From: Clostridia bacterium
GTDB taxonomy: Bacteria; Bacillota; Clostridia; Christensenellales; CAG-138
Length of the DNA stretch: 56,143 nt
NCBI GenBank assembly: GCA_017538255.1
Contig: JAFYJD010000028.1
Coordinates: 1 to 56,143, forward strand
Direction of reading: 5' to 3'
Shown: positions 25,651 through 35,628 of the stretch, piece after piece
How positions within the stretch are numbered: position 1 is the stretch's first letter
Layout: every line of letters starts with the position of its first letter
Position numbers and translations under genes: made by a program
Notes under the pieces: model-generated
Told to the model about the DNA's origin: nothing
What the model saw: only the letters and a program-made list of their open reading frames with translations
Databases searched by the model: none

Positions 25651-26754
25651 ATGGAAAGAAAAAGACGGAAAAGACGCCTTTCTAAACAGGGCAAAAGATA
25701 TCTATTCGGCTTCCTCGGCGCAATGGCGATCGTTGGCATCGTTTTCGGCGTCGTTATGGGCGTGCGCTCATGCAAGGTATCCGCCTCAAAGCGCGTCCTG
25801 CCGTTTACCGCCGATTCCAAATACTTCTACACAGGCGATGGATTTATGTTTTTGAGCGGCAAGACGCTTCGCTATATGAATCTTGTCGACGAAAAGAAGG
25901 ATTTCAGCATCGACGTTGAGTCTGAAAATGTTAATCTTACGGGCTCGGAACTTATCAAGGCGCTCTACGGCGCATCCACCGTGCGCGTGATCGGCACCCC
26001 GTTTGACAACCGCATCGACGGCGGCATAATCAAAACGGCTTCGGGCGGCAAATATGTCGGTGTATATGTGGAAACCCCCGACAATACCAAAGCGCTGATC
26101 GTGTACAACTCCACCGGCGCACAGACTTATCGGCTCGACTTTTCGGACAGCGTGCTTCTTGATTTCGGCTTTGAGGGCGGATCGAGTTCCGTCATCTACA
26201 CGACCGAGTTATCAACGCTCGGCGGCGCGATCACGACCACCATCACTACATACGATCTCAGCCGCGAGAGCAAAACCGGCGTTATTAACATAAGCGGCCA
26301 GACAGTGAAAAACGTCATTCTGACCAAAAAGAGCGTTTTTGCGCTCGGTACGGACAGCCTCGTGCGCTTTGACCGCAGCACCAATGAGGAAGCCTACCGC
26401 ATCATCTGCCGCGGCTACGATCTTAAAAGCAGTTCCCGTGATGGCGGCAAACTGCACCTTATGCTGAAACCGAGCGATAACGCGCTAATGCCCGTGCGCG
26501 TTTTGACCGTAAGCGAATCGAACGCTCCCGATGATAAAATGACCGAGTTCGTAGCGTCGACGGACGCGATCGACGCGTTCGTTATGGGCGGGTATGTTGC
26601 GATAGTGCATACGGACAGCATTAATGTCTATTCGACACAGGGCAAACCCGTCAAGAGTTTTTCGCTTGATGGAGCGGACTCCGCTCAAAAACTCGACGAT
26701 AAGAATATCCTTATCACTCGCGCAAGCGAGGCGATACTCTATACATTCAAATAA
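25651..26754 (+). CDS. Membrane-anchored beta-propeller-like protein (DUF5711-like)
   Basis: About 367 residues. A highly basic N-terminus (RKRRKRRLSKQGKR), one TM segment at about 21-41, then a long extracytoplasmic region of repeated strands such as YFYTGDGFMFLSGKTLRYMN and FALGTDSLVRFDRS. This fits a beta-propeller. It resembles Clostridia proteins grouped as DUF5711, named from memory. Start taken at the ATG 25651; a TTG two codons earlier is possible. It sits between the lipid kinase and the CvpA-like gene, pointing to an envelope role. Function unknown. Confidence 0.6.
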   Translation: MERKRRKRRLSKQGKRYLFGFLGAMAIVGIVFGVVMGVRSCKVSASKRVLPFTADSKYFYTGDGFMFLSGKTLRYMNLVDEKKDFSIDVESENVNLTGSELIKALYGASTVRVIGTPFDNRIDGGIIKTASGGKYVGVYVETPDNTKALIVYNSTGAQTYRLDFSDSVLLDFGFEGGSSSVIYTTELSTLGGAITTTITTYDLSRESKTGVINISGQTVKNVILTKKSVFALGTDSLVRFDRSTNEEAYRIICRGYDLKSSSRDGGKLHLMLKPSDNALMPVRVLTVSESNAPDDKMTEFVASTDAIDAFVMGGYVAIVHTDSINVYSTQGKPVKSFSLDGADSAQKLDDKNILITRASEAILYTFK

Positions 26755-26778
26755 TCGAAAGGAGCACAGCGGGAACCG

Positions 26779-27483
26779 ATGGGTATTTTGGGTTTGGCCG
26801 TAATCGGCATAATCGGTATTTTTCTGCTTGCGGGCATATATAAAGGCTTTCTTTGGAATCTGGCGACACTCGGCGCGATGATCGTTTCGATCATACTCGC
26901 GGCGCTGTTTATGGGCAGCGTTTCAAAGGCGATAATCAAAAACAACACGCTTTACGAGGCGATGCTCAGTTATACCGAGGGCTCGGAAGCCATCTACGAC
27001 GTGGAACTTGTGGACAGGGATATCACTTCCCTATCCAACAGCGAGATAGACGAGATCATGGAGCGTTCCAATCTCCACTTCCCCCTGCGTGAGCGCGTTT
27101 ATGAAAACATTATGAACGAGTCGCTCAAGTCCCGCGGCGCGACCACGCTCGGCGAGTACTTCAACGAGAGCATCGTGCTTGTTATAATCAACATACTTTC
27201 GTTCCTGCTCGTGTACTTCGTGTCCCGCGTAGCGCTGACGTTTTTGATCAGTTGGCTGGACTATTCGTTCAAGTTCCCGCGGCTCAGGCATTTCGATCCC
27301 GCGATCGGCGGCGCGATCGGCGTTATCCGCGGCATTATAGAACTGCTGATCGTCTTTATGATAACGCCGATAGTTTTGACGGTGCTTCCGTTCGATCAGA
27401 TCGAGGAACTGTTCTCTGCGAGCGCGGTTGCGACCTATTTCCACCGCTCCAACATACTGCTGAAACTCATCCCCGGAGTTTGA
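26779..27483 (+). CDS. CvpA family membrane protein
   Basis: 234 residues. Two TM segments lie in the first 50 residues (GILGLAVIGIIGIFLLAGIYKG is the typical CvpA start). A hydrophilic loop of 80-90 residues follows, larger than in short CvpA proteins. Then come two more TM segments around the conserved GGAIGVIRGIIE. Related proteins affect colicin V production and biofilm or envelope integrity. AAGGAG is 13 nt before the ATG. It follows the propeller gene by 24 nt. Confidence 0.8.
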   Translation: MGILGLAVIGIIGIFLLAGIYKGFLWNLATLGAMIVSIILAALFMGSVSKAIIKNNTLYEAMLSYTEGSEAIYDVELVDRDITSLSNSEIDEIMERSNLHFPLRERVYENIMNESLKSRGATTLGEYFNESIVLVIINILSFLLVYFVSRVALTFLISWLDYSFKFPRLRHFDPAIGGAIGVIRGIIELLIVFMITPIVLTVLPFDQIEELFSASAVATYFHRSNILLKLIPGV

Positions 27484-27500
27484 TCGGGACATAAACGAAT

Positions 27501-28262
27501 ATGACGGAAACTTGCGATGAAAAATCGCTGCTCAACGAGGGCGAGCGCGTGGACGATCTTCAGTCAAAGGGGCTGAAACTCATTCAGGCGCCCGCGTTCT
27601 TTTGTTTCGGAACGGATTCCGTGCTTTTGACGCACTACGCGCTCGATGCACTTAAAACCGCGAAAAGCGGAGGCAAGCTGATCGATCTCGGCGCGGGCTC
27701 GGGCTTTATCTCCGTTATGCTTGCGGCGCATACACGCCTTGACATCACCGCAGTCGAGATAGACGCGGCTCAATGCTCGCGGCTTGAACGAAGCGCTCTG
27801 ATCAATGGCTTTCCGCCGTCCAAACTCACGGTAGTGAACGCCGACTATACATCATCGGGCGGCGCATTGACCCCTGGCTTTGACTATGCCGTCGCCAACC
27901 CGCCGTATTTCAAGCTCGAAAGCGGGGGCGCACCGACGCACGCCACGGCCACGCACGAAGAATCCGCCGATATTTTAGGCGTTTGCGGCGCAGCATCAAG
28001 GCTTTTGAAGTTTGGCGGCAAGTTTTTCTTCTGCTTCCCCGCCTCGCGCATCGCTGAAGCGTTCAGGGCGCTCGACGTGATCGGGCTTGAGCCGAAAAAA
28101 CTGCGCTTTTGCGCGTCCACACCGACAAAAAAGCCCTATCTCGCGCTTATCACGGCTATAAAGGGCGCGAAACCCGGGCTCGATATCGAAAAGGAACTCG
28201 TAATCACGGACGAAAGCGGCGGCTACACGGATGAAGTGGCCGCGTGGTACGGCGAAAAATGA
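27501..28262 (+). CDS. trmN: tRNA1(Val) (adenine-N6)-methyltransferase-like protein (TrmN family)
   Basis: SAM-dependent N6-adenine methyltransferase expected to modify A37 of a tRNA. The SAM-binding motif is LIDLGAGSGFISVML (about residues 54-68), and the catalytic VANPPYF (about 132) has the (N/D)PP(Y/F) of N6-adenine enzymes. The N-terminal QAPAFFCFGTDSVLLTHY matches the family opening. Length is usual at 253. Its stop overlaps the start of rsmI (ATGA), an arrangement seen in many Firmicutes. Confidence 0.88.
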   Translation: MTETCDEKSLLNEGERVDDLQSKGLKLIQAPAFFCFGTDSVLLTHYALDALKTAKSGGKLIDLGAGSGFISVMLAAHTRLDITAVEIDAAQCSRLERSALINGFPPSKLTVVNADYTSSGGALTPGFDYAVANPPYFKLESGGAPTHATATHEESADILGVCGAASRLLKFGGKFFFCFPASRIAEAFRALDVIGLEPKKLRFCASTPTKKPYLALITAIKGAKPGLDIEKELVITDESGGYTDEVAAWYGEK

Positions 28263-29137
28263 AAAACGGCATCGGAAACAAACTCTATCTCTGCGCGACC
28301 CCGATAGGCAATCTCGGGGACATCACTCTGCGCGCTGTCGAAACGCTCAAAGGCGTGGACAAGATCTACTGTGAGGATACGCGCAATACGCTCAAACTTT
28401 TGAACGCTCTCGACATCAAAAAACCGCTTGAAAGCTGCCATGAGCATAACGAAAAACTCCGTGCCGACAGGATCGCCGCCGAGGTGCGCGGCGGTATGAG
28501 CGTGGCGTTCGTAAGCGACGCGGGTATGCCCGGCGTATCCGACCCCGGCGCGGCGCTTATAGAAAAGTTTATCGCTGAGGGTCTCCCCTACTGCGTGCTT
28601 CCGGGCGCGAGCGCGGCGATAACCGCCTTCGTTATGAGCGGGCTCGATACCGATGAAATGTACTTTGTTGGCTTCCTTCCCAGAAGCGGCAGGGAGCGCG
28701 CGCAAAAACTCAATCGCGTTATCCGCTCCACGGCGACGACCGTCATCTACGAAAGCCCGCTCCGCGTCGGCGCGACCCTCTCGGATATCGAAAACGCGAT
28801 CCTCGCCGCGGGCGGCGACCCGTCGTCGCGCAGATGCGCGCTTGCGCGGGAGATAACAAAGGCGTTTGAGGAGTGCGTGCGCGGAAGCGTTTCGTGCCTT
28901 CGCGCCCGCTACGAAACCGAAGCCCCGCGCGGCGAATGCGTCATCCTTCTCGGCGGCGCGGAAAAAAGCGCGGACGATCCGCAAAGCGGCGAAAAACTCG
29001 CTTCACTTCTGACGCTGATGCTTGACGAGGGCGTTACGGTAAAGAGCGCCGCGAAGATAGCGGCCGAAGCGCTCGGCGTTCCGAAGAACGCGGCGTACAA
29101 ACTCGCGGACGAACTTCGGAACGGACGAAGCGAATAA
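28259..29137 (+). CDS. rsmI: 16S rRNA (cytidine(1402)-2'-O)-methyltransferase RsmI
   Basis: Methylates the ribose of C1402 in the 16S rRNA decoding centre. LYLCATPIGNLGDITLRA at the start is diagnostic. Also present: YCEDTRNTLKLLN and FVSDAGMPGVSDPG in the tetrapyrrole-methylase fold. The ATG at 28259 overlaps the trmN stop (ATGA). Length about 292, normal for the family. A strong bidirectional terminator follows. Confidence 0.95.
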   Translation: MKNGIGNKLYLCATPIGNLGDITLRAVETLKGVDKIYCEDTRNTLKLLNALDIKKPLESCHEHNEKLRADRIAAEVRGGMSVAFVSDAGMPGVSDPGAALIEKFIAEGLPYCVLPGASAAITAFVMSGLDTDEMYFVGFLPRSGRERAQKLNRVIRSTATTVIYESPLRVGATLSDIENAILAAGGDPSSRRCALAREITKAFEECVRGSVSCLRARYETEAPRGECVILLGGAEKSADDPQSGEKLASLLTLMLDEGVTVKSAAKIAAEALGVPKNAAYKLADELRNGRSE

Positions 29138-29145
29138 CAAAAAAT

Positions 29146-29185
29146 AAAGCGGGGCCTCTGCGGATTTCCGAGACCCCGCTTTTTT
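29146..29185. terminator. Bidirectional terminator between rsmI and the DUF1294 gene
   Basis: AAAGCGGGGCCTC pairs with GAGACCCCGCTTT. T6 follows on the plus strand, and an A-rich stretch before the stem gives a T-run on the minus strand. Confidence 0.85.
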
Positions 29186-29188
29186 GTG

Positions 29189-29467
29189 TCATTTCATCAA
29201 AAAAATCAGCCCCACGGCCTGGCATACGAGTATCAGCGGTATGAACACCACAAAATACCAATGCTTCGTCTTGTGCCTGAACAGCCACATACCGATCAGC
29301 GATCCTAAACTGCCTCCGATCAGCGCGAAAACGAACAGCATCCTTTCGCTGATGCGCCACTTGTGCTTTTTGGCGCGGTTTTTATCTATAAGCATTGAGA
29401 AGAATCCGATAAGGCTTGTAAAAGCGATCCATATCAGTACAACGAGTATGAGCGTTTCCTTCTTCAT
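29189..29467 (-). CDS. DUF1294 family small membrane protein
   Basis: 92 residues. Three hydrophobic segments, with the conserved ISERMLFVFALIGGSLGSLIGMWLFRHKTKH in the middle, which identifies DUF1294. Function unknown. The start overlaps the addB stop by 4 nt (ATGA), so it is the last gene of the addB transcript. Confidence 0.88.
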   Translation of the reverse strand: MKKETLILVVLIWIAFTSLIGFFSMLIDKNRAKKHKWRISERMLFVFALIGGSLGSLIGMWLFRHKTKHWYFVVFIPLILVCQAVGLIFLMK

Positions 29468-32400
29468 TGCGCTTTATCCCCCTTTCCTTCATTATTGGTC
29501 TCTTTGCCGCCCTTTTTGGCGGGTTTTTGGGCGTCCTTCGGCACCTCGGTCTTATCCAGCAATTCGTGCCCAAAGAACTTGACCGCGTTCTTTTTCTTGA
29601 TGCGGCGGTATCTGCTTCCGGCGGTGGTGTCGAAGCGGCACACGCTTAAATACGGGCAGTATTGGCAGGCATACGAGTTTGCGTCCTTCCTGTACGGGCT
29701 TATGCTCGCCTCTCCGTCCAAAATGCTTTTGAGCGCGTCCTTGGCACGGGTCTCGGCGGTTTCGAGCACCTTTTTCATATCCTTCTCTTTCAGCAATTCG
29801 CCCGCTGAAAAGCCGCACTCATACTTTTGTGAAGGACGGATCCCCTTTATGACTGTCGAGTAGTCCGAAGTGCCCTCTATCGCGGAGTCGCTTGCGTAGA
29901 TGACCTCTTCATCAAACAGCGTCGGCCCTGTAAGTTTCATATTGCCGATCGCCGTATCTTTGATTCTTTCCCCATCGTTCGTTTTGGGCGCATCGATCCC
30001 AAAATAGTACATTCCGGCGGGTCTTATCCCCTCTTTTCCCCATATCTTCTCCGTCGCCGCGGCGTAGATGGGCAGCTGGAGGGATATGCCCGCGTCGAGT
30101 TCGCCGTAGTCAAAGGAATGCGGCGACGATTTATAGTCGATTATCCTGAACAGTTTTTCTCCGTTTTCGCTCGTATACATATCGATCCTGTCCACCTTGC
30201 CGTTCATTCGGAACGAGAACTCTTCTCCATCCTCCGAGCCCTCTTGCCCGTCCTGTCTTATAGCGATCTCGTAATCGTTCTCGGCGTTCTTGCCGAACTC
30301 GAACTCAAGTTCATACGGTCTGAACTTGCCGCTGTTGATCTGGTGGATGACTACCGCAAGCGTTTCGTACAAAAGCTGTTTTATCTCCTCGGCGCTTACG
30401 CGCATAACGGCGGAATCGTCGAACATACCGAAGGTCTCGTTTTCAAGTTCCCTGTCGATCAGCTCATCAAATCTTTCCTCAAGAGTCTCCCTCGTGATGC
30501 TTTCGTAGTTGCCCTCCTCCGCCAGCGCTTTCATAATTTTATCGAACACGTTGTGGATTATCGTGCCCCTTGTGCTTTTTTTGAGTTCGTACTCCTCCCT
30601 CTCGCGCACGGAAAGACCGTAGTTCATCAAATAGCGATACGGGCATTCGTTGAACTGCTGCAGGCGCGATACGCTTCCGCGCAGTGTATTGCCCGCGCCG
30701 TACAGCATTTTGGACGCGTCGCGCCCGAGCGAGAGCGCGCCCGAGCCCTTGGAGCAGAGTTTCAGCATCCGCTCCGTTTCCTGTTTGTATTCTTCATCCG
30801 CGATAAAATACGCGTACAGCGGCGCGGTGATATCCTCGGCTTCACCCGTTTCTATCAGTCTGCGCATACCGCGAGCGAGCGCGTCGAACGCGAACGCTTT
30901 CGCGCTCATATCCACGGTTTCGGCCGTTGAAGCGTTCTCGGTATGCTTCGGAAAAAGCGCCGCAATGTTTTTAAGCAGCCTTGCGGGCTTTGTCGGGCTT
31001 CCGTTCACGCTTCGCGGATACGAAAGCGTGAGTTTTTCCGTCGGACGGGTCAAAAGCGTGTAGAGCGACAGTTTGCCCGCAGCGTCCATCTTTTCGGTCG
31101 TATCCCACGCGTTGATGCCGCATTCGCGCATAGTTTTGAGGTCGTGGTCGTTGATTATCGAATCATCCTGCCTAACGGCGGGGAACGCGCCTTCGAGCGC
31201 GCCGAGCACGATCAGGCGCTTTATCGCAGGGGTGTGCATCGAGCCGAGATCTCCGACGAGCACGCCGTCGAGTTTGGGCGGTATAAGCCCGATCTCGTAG
31301 GATTCCAGACCCTCGCGCACGACCGAAGAGAAGCGTTCGAGCCCGATCGATTCCTCGCCGAGGATGACGTAGATCTGGTCGAGCAGTTCGATGCATTTGT
31401 CGTACACCTGGCGTTCCACGCCCGCGTATACGGCGTTCATCGGATCGTCCGTTCTTTTCTCCAGCACGCGCGAATGCTGCTTCACCTTTTCGGCGACGCC
31501 GAGTTCCTCGAGTAAGCCGTACAGCGCCTCTATGCGCGAGGCCGCGGCGCGCGGGGCGTTGCTCTCGTCAAAAGACTGTTTGAGCCTCAGTATCGGCGCG
31601 CTGATGCGTTTGCGCACGCTCTCGATATCGTCAAAGCCTATTATTGAGCTTGCTTTTTCGCCTTTTACGCTCGGCTCGTCCGAATAGATGCGGCTTCCGT
31701 TCAGTCCGAAGCGTATTATATGGTTTTCGAGTTTTTCGATATCCGACTGTTTTTCGCCCGTTAGCCCCGTTTTCATAACGCGGATAAAGTCCTTTGCGCG
31801 GAAATTATGCTCAACGCAGTCGAGCGCGGCAAGGATCAGTTCCGCTATCGGATGCGCGGCGAGCGGGGGCTTGTCGTCCATAAAATACGGTATCCCGTAA
31901 GCGCCGAAAACGCGGCGTATCGTTTCCTTGTACGCTTCAAGATCGCATACCGCGACGGCTGTTTCATTAAAGCGCAGGTCGGCGTTTTGCTCGTAGGAGT
32001 CCTTTATCTCGCGGATGATCCTGCCCGCAGCGTCGCGCACTTCGGAGATAATATCGGGCGACGAGCAGATCTCTACCACGCTCGCATCCCCGCCGTACTC
32101 GGGCGCATAATAATCAAACAGCGCGCTTTCGAGATATTTGAGCGCGTCGCCGGCGCCGCGTTTATTGCCGTTCAAATAATGCACGCGCACGTCGCAGCCG
32201 CACCGCCGTGCCGCCTGTTCGAGCCTTGAAAGCGCTTCCGCGTCGGGGGCGAAAAGCCCGCCGTTCGCGCCCGGGTCTTCCCCGTCGCCGCGCATCGTTA
32301 TAATAACGTTCTTTGCAAGAGCGAATATGGATTCCGTTATGCGGTATATCTGCTCGTTGAGCATATCCGGCGCATCGATGAACACATCCGCGCCGCGCAC

Positions 32401-32961
32401 CGAGGATTCGGGCAGGCGCTCGATGAGCGAGTTTATCCTGTCCTCCGCGTCGAGATAGCGTTTTTGCATACGCTCGATGAGTTTTGAATAAACGAGTGCA
32501 AAATCGTCGAGTTTTGCTTTTAACTGTTTATCGAGCCCGCTTGCGGAAGTTAGTTGATCGGGCGTGATGTCGAAGCGTTTGAACATCAGTATCGTGCGGT
32601 CGCATTCCTCGGCAAAGCCGTTGTGCCGGCAAATGCCCTTGAACGCGGTGAGTTTATTCGCGTTTTCGTCGATCACGCGGCGGATGAGCATACGCCTGCC
32701 CTGCGCCGACAGATGCGCGAGCGAGCGCCCCGTTTCTTCGATAACGCGGTTAGCAAGCCTTGTGAACGACAGCACGGACGTATTGAACAGCCCCTTGCCG
32801 AGACGGATGGACAGCGCGCGCTCGACCTCGAACGTTTCGCGGTCGGGCACGATCAAAAACGAGCGAACGCCCTCGCGCTCGTTTTTTGCGATCGCCTCAA
32901 AAACGGCTTCGGTTTTTCCGCTCCCCGAGCGGCCTACGATAAGATCAACTCTTGCGCTCAT
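29464..32961 (-). CDS. addB: ATP-dependent helicase/deoxyribonuclease subunit B (AddB)
   Basis: Subunit of the AddAB helicase-nuclease that processes DNA double-strand ends for RecA and degrades linear foreign DNA. 1165 residues, the usual AddB length. N-terminal Walker A is GRSGSGKT (10-17). The C-terminal nuclease domain carries the iron-sulfur Cys set: one Cys in NECPYRYL and three in CQYCPYLSVC. FRIIDYKSS is the nuclease motif. AGGAG precedes the ATG. The partner addA is not adjacent, which is unusual for Firmicutes and means it must lie elsewhere or be replaced. Confidence 0.95.
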   Translation of the reverse strand: MSARVDLIVGRSGSGKTEAVFEAIAKNEREGVRSFLIVPDRETFEVERALSIRLGKGLFNTSVLSFTRLANRVIEETGRSLAHLSAQGRRMLIRRVIDENANKLTAFKGICRHNGFAEECDRTILMFKRFDITPDQLTSASGLDKQLKAKLDDFALVYSKLIERMQKRYLDAEDRINSLIERLPESSVRGADVFIDAPDMLNEQIYRITESIFALAKNVIITMRGDGEDPGANGGLFAPDAEALSRLEQAARRCGCDVRVHYLNGNKRGAGDALKYLESALFDYYAPEYGGDASVVEICSSPDIISEVRDAAGRIIREIKDSYEQNADLRFNETAVAVCDLEAYKETIRRVFGAYGIPYFMDDKPPLAAHPIAELILAALDCVEHNFRAKDFIRVMKTGLTGEKQSDIEKLENHIIRFGLNGSRIYSDEPSVKGEKASSIIGFDDIESVRKRISAPILRLKQSFDESNAPRAAASRIEALYGLLEELGVAEKVKQHSRVLEKRTDDPMNAVYAGVERQVYDKCIELLDQIYVILGEESIGLERFSSVVREGLESYEIGLIPPKLDGVLVGDLGSMHTPAIKRLIVLGALEGAFPAVRQDDSIINDHDLKTMRECGINAWDTTEKMDAAGKLSLYTLLTRPTEKLTLSYPRSVNGSPTKPARLLKNIAALFPKHTENASTAETVDMSAKAFAFDALARGMRRLIETGEAEDITAPLYAYFIADEEYKQETERMLKLCSKGSGALSLGRDASKMLYGAGNTLRGSVSRLQQFNECPYRYLMNYGLSVREREEYELKKSTRGTIIHNVFDKIMKALAEEGNYESITRETLEERFDELIDRELENETFGMFDDSAVMRVSAEEIKQLLYETLAVVIHQINSGKFRPYELEFEFGKNAENDYEIAIRQDGQEGSEDGEEFSFRMNGKVDRIDMYTSENGEKLFRIIDYKSSPHSFDYGELDAGISLQLPIYAAATEKIWGKEGIRPAGMYYFGIDAPKTNDGERIKDTAIGNMKLTGPTLFDEEVIYASDSAIEGTSDYSTVIKGIRPSQKYECGFSAGELLKEKDMKKVLETAETRAKDALKSILDGEASISPYRKDANSYACQYCPYLSVCRFDTTAGSRYRRIKKKNAVKFFGHELLDKTEVPKDAQKPAKKGGKETNNEGKGDKAQ

Positions 32962-33019
32962 ATCGCTTCTCCTGATAAACGGGTGAGGTTGTTCTCAAAA
33001 GGAGTATGCTCCGTATTAT

Positions 33020-33730
33020 TTACAGCGGCGTTTTTGTTGCCGCACCTGCTTTTCTCGGGTATTTTTTCGGTGTTGGCTCTGTCTTTTTTGCGACGATCAG
33101 GTTTCTTTCGCCCCACGGCGTTTCCTGGTGGAGCATCTCGGCCCGCCCGCCGAGCAGTTTCAGCGCGCGCTCGGCGTTTTGGAGTTCCTCCGCCGCGCCG
33201 GGACCCTTGTACATTATCGAAAAGCCTCCCGTTTTGACAAAAGGCATCGTCCATTCCGCAACTATCCTCGCTTCCGCAACCGCGCGGGAAAGCGCGATAT
33301 CGTAGCGTTCGCGGTGGGCTTCATCCGCTCCCCCGTCCTCGGCGCGCGCGTGCACAAGCGTACACCCAAGCCCGAGTTCCCCGTTGACCTCTTTCAAAAA
33401 ACCTATGCGTTTATTGAGCGAATCAAGAAGGGTCAAATCGATGTCCGGTCGCATTATTTTGAGCGGCACACCGGGCAGCCCCGCGCCCGTTCCGACGTCG
33501 ATCACGCGGGCTCCCTCGGGTATCAGCGCGGATGCGATCAGGCTGTCCGCAAAATGCCTCAAAACAACGCCCTCGGGGTCGGTGATCGCCGTCAGGTTCA
33601 TAACATTGTTTTTTTCGATCAGCATCACATAGTAGCAAACAAGTTTTTCCGTCTGTTCGGCGTCCGCTTCTATGTATTTGCCGATAAGTTCGCGCACTGC
33701 GCCGCGATCGGGTACAACGATCTGTTTCAT
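33020..33730 (-). CDS. rsmG: 16S rRNA (guanine(527)-N7)-methyltransferase RsmG
   Basis: SAM-dependent methyltransferase (GidB) that modifies G527 of 16S rRNA. The SAM motif is VIDVGTGAGLPGVPLKI, and LLDSLNKRIGFL and ISRAVAE-like LSRAVAEA are typical. It has 236 residues, with a Lys/Pro-rich C-terminal tail a little longer than usual. AGGAGA lies before the ATG. The start overlaps the mnmG stop by 4 nt (ATGA), the classic mnmG-rsmG arrangement near replication origins. Confidence 0.95.
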   Translation of the reverse strand: MKQIVVPDRGAVRELIGKYIEADAEQTEKLVCYYVMLIEKNNVMNLTAITDPEGVVLRHFADSLIASALIPEGARVIDVGTGAGLPGVPLKIMRPDIDLTLLDSLNKRIGFLKEVNGELGLGCTLVHARAEDGGADEAHRERYDIALSRAVAEARIVAEWTMPFVKTGGFSIMYKGPGAAEELQNAERALKLLGGRAEMLHQETPWGERNLIVAKKTEPTPKKYPRKAGAATKTPL

Positions 33731-35625
33731 CGGTCTTCTCCTTCGCCCTTCTTTTGGGAACGCTCCGCTTCTTTAAGGCGTATCATAATAACCGCTATAT
33801 CGCTTGGCGAAACGCCCGATATCCTGCTTGCCTGCCCAAGATTTTTGGGGCGCGCGTCGGAGAGTTTCTGCCGCGCTTCAAGGCGCAGTCCGCCGATCGC
33901 GTTATAGTCCATATCCTCGGGAAGCAGTATGTTTTCGCTTGCTTCAAAGCGGCGTATGCGCTCGTTTTCGCGCTCGATATAGCCGCCGTAATGCGCCTCG
34001 GTCTCCACCTCAAATCGTGCCGCTTCCGTCAGCGCAGGGAGCGTGTCATAGAGCGCCGAAAGATCGGTATAGCCGATGCCGTTCCGCTTCAAAAGCGCGT
34101 CAAGGCGCACGCCGGTTATTACGGGGGGCTCGCCCTTTGCCGCCAAAAGCGCGTTGAGCGCCTCGCTCGGCGGCACGGTCTTTTTGAGCGCTTCACGCGC
34201 ACGGTCTATCATCTCCGCCTTGCGCATAAGGCGGTCATAGCGCGCACTCGAAGCGAGCCCGATGCGCCACGCACGCTCGGTAAGGCGCAGATCGGCATTA
34301 TCCTGCCTTAAAACAAGACGGTATTCAGCGCGGCTCGTCATCATTCGATAAGGCTCGTTCGTGCCCTTTGTGGTAAGATCGTCCGTCAAAACGCCGATGT
34401 ACGCGTCGGAGCGTTTAAGGATAAAGCTTTCCTCGCCCTTTACGGAGAGCGCCGCGTTTATGCCCGCGATAAGCCCCTGCGCGGCGGCTTCCTCATAGCC
34501 GCTTGAGCCGTTTATCTGCCCCGCGAAAAACAGCCCGTTTACATCCTTGCTTTCAAGGCTCGCGTCAAGCGCCGTCGGGTCGATGCAGTCGTATTCGATC
34601 GCGTAGCCGTAGCGCGTTATCTCGCAGTTTTCAAGCCCCGGGATCGTTCTTAGCGCGTCGCGCTGAACGTCCTTCGGCAGACTCGTGGAAAAGCCCTGAA
34701 CATACATCTCGCACGTTGAAGCGCCCTCGGGCTCGATGAAGAGTTGATGCCTCGGCTTGTCGCTGAAGCGGATCAGTTTATCCTCTATCGACGGGCAGTA
34801 GCGCGTCGGCGCAGCGTTGATGCGCCCGGAAAACATCGGCGAACGGTCAAGATTATTCAGTATAAGCGAATGCGTGTCGGAGTTCGTATACGTAAGATAA
34901 CATAAATCCTGCTCCTTTTTTAACCCATCCGTCAAAAACGAGAAATGCGGGATCGGCTCGTCGCCGTATTGTTTCTCCGTTTTTTCAAGGTCGAGGCTCG
35001 ATCTCAGCACGCGCGGCGGCGTGCCCGTTTTGAATCGACGCAGCGAAAAGCCGAGTTCCGTAAGCGAAGTGGAGAGCGCGTTCGCCCTCGACAGCCCCGA
35101 CGGGCCCTGCTCGCGGCTGAACTCTCCGATATGTATCAAACTTTTCAGGTATACGCCCGCGCATATCACGACGGCGCGGCAGTCATAGCGCGTTCCCCCC
35201 GCGCAAATTATGCCCGAAACACGTCCGTTTTCTGTCCGGATATGTTCGCATTCGTCCTGCCGAAGCGTCAGGTTTTCCTGCGTTTCAAGCGCGCGCTTCA
35301 TCCGAAGGTGATAACCGGTTTTGTCTATTTGGGCGCGAAGGGAATGCACGGCGGGACCCTTGCTCAAATTGAGCATACGCATCTGCAAAAACGTGTCGTC
35401 GGCAGCAAGCCCCATCTCGCCGCCGAGCGCGTCTATCTCTCGCACAAGATGCCCCTTGCTCGTTCCGCCTATCGCCGGATTGCAGGCGCAGAGCGCGACG
35501 GCGTCGAGGTTGAGCGATATTAAGAGCGTTTTAACGCCCAAACGCGCGCAGGCAAGCGCCGCTTCCACGCCCGCGTGCCCCGCTCCGAGAACTATGATAT
35601 CGTATTTTTCCTGCGCTGAGTGCAT
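33727..35625 (-). CDS. mnmG: tRNA uridine-5-carboxymethylaminomethyl modification enzyme MnmG (GidA)
   Basis: FAD enzyme that with MnmE makes cmnm5U34 in tRNAs. N-terminal FAD-binding GAGHAGVEAALACARLG (14-30); GGTSKGHLVREIDALGG and RFKTGTPPR are family signatures. 632 residues, full length. It starts 3 nt behind the stop of the pseudouridine synthase gene and overlaps rsmG. mnmE is not in this window. Confidence 0.96.
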   Translation of the reverse strand: MHSAQEKYDIIVLGAGHAGVEAALACARLGVKTLLISLNLDAVALCACNPAIGGTSKGHLVREIDALGGEMGLAADDTFLQMRMLNLSKGPAVHSLRAQIDKTGYHLRMKRALETQENLTLRQDECEHIRTENGRVSGIICAGGTRYDCRAVVICAGVYLKSLIHIGEFSREQGPSGLSRANALSTSLTELGFSLRRFKTGTPPRVLRSSLDLEKTEKQYGDEPIPHFSFLTDGLKKEQDLCYLTYTNSDTHSLILNNLDRSPMFSGRINAAPTRYCPSIEDKLIRFSDKPRHQLFIEPEGASTCEMYVQGFSTSLPKDVQRDALRTIPGLENCEITRYGYAIEYDCIDPTALDASLESKDVNGLFFAGQINGSSGYEEAAAQGLIAGINAALSVKGEESFILKRSDAYIGVLTDDLTTKGTNEPYRMMTSRAEYRLVLRQDNADLRLTERAWRIGLASSARYDRLMRKAEMIDRAREALKKTVPPSEALNALLAAKGEPPVITGVRLDALLKRNGIGYTDLSALYDTLPALTEAARFEVETEAHYGGYIERENERIRRFEASENILLPEDMDYNAIGGLRLEARQKLSDARPKNLGQASRISGVSPSDIAVIMIRLKEAERSQKKGEGEDR

Positions 35626-35628
35626 CTG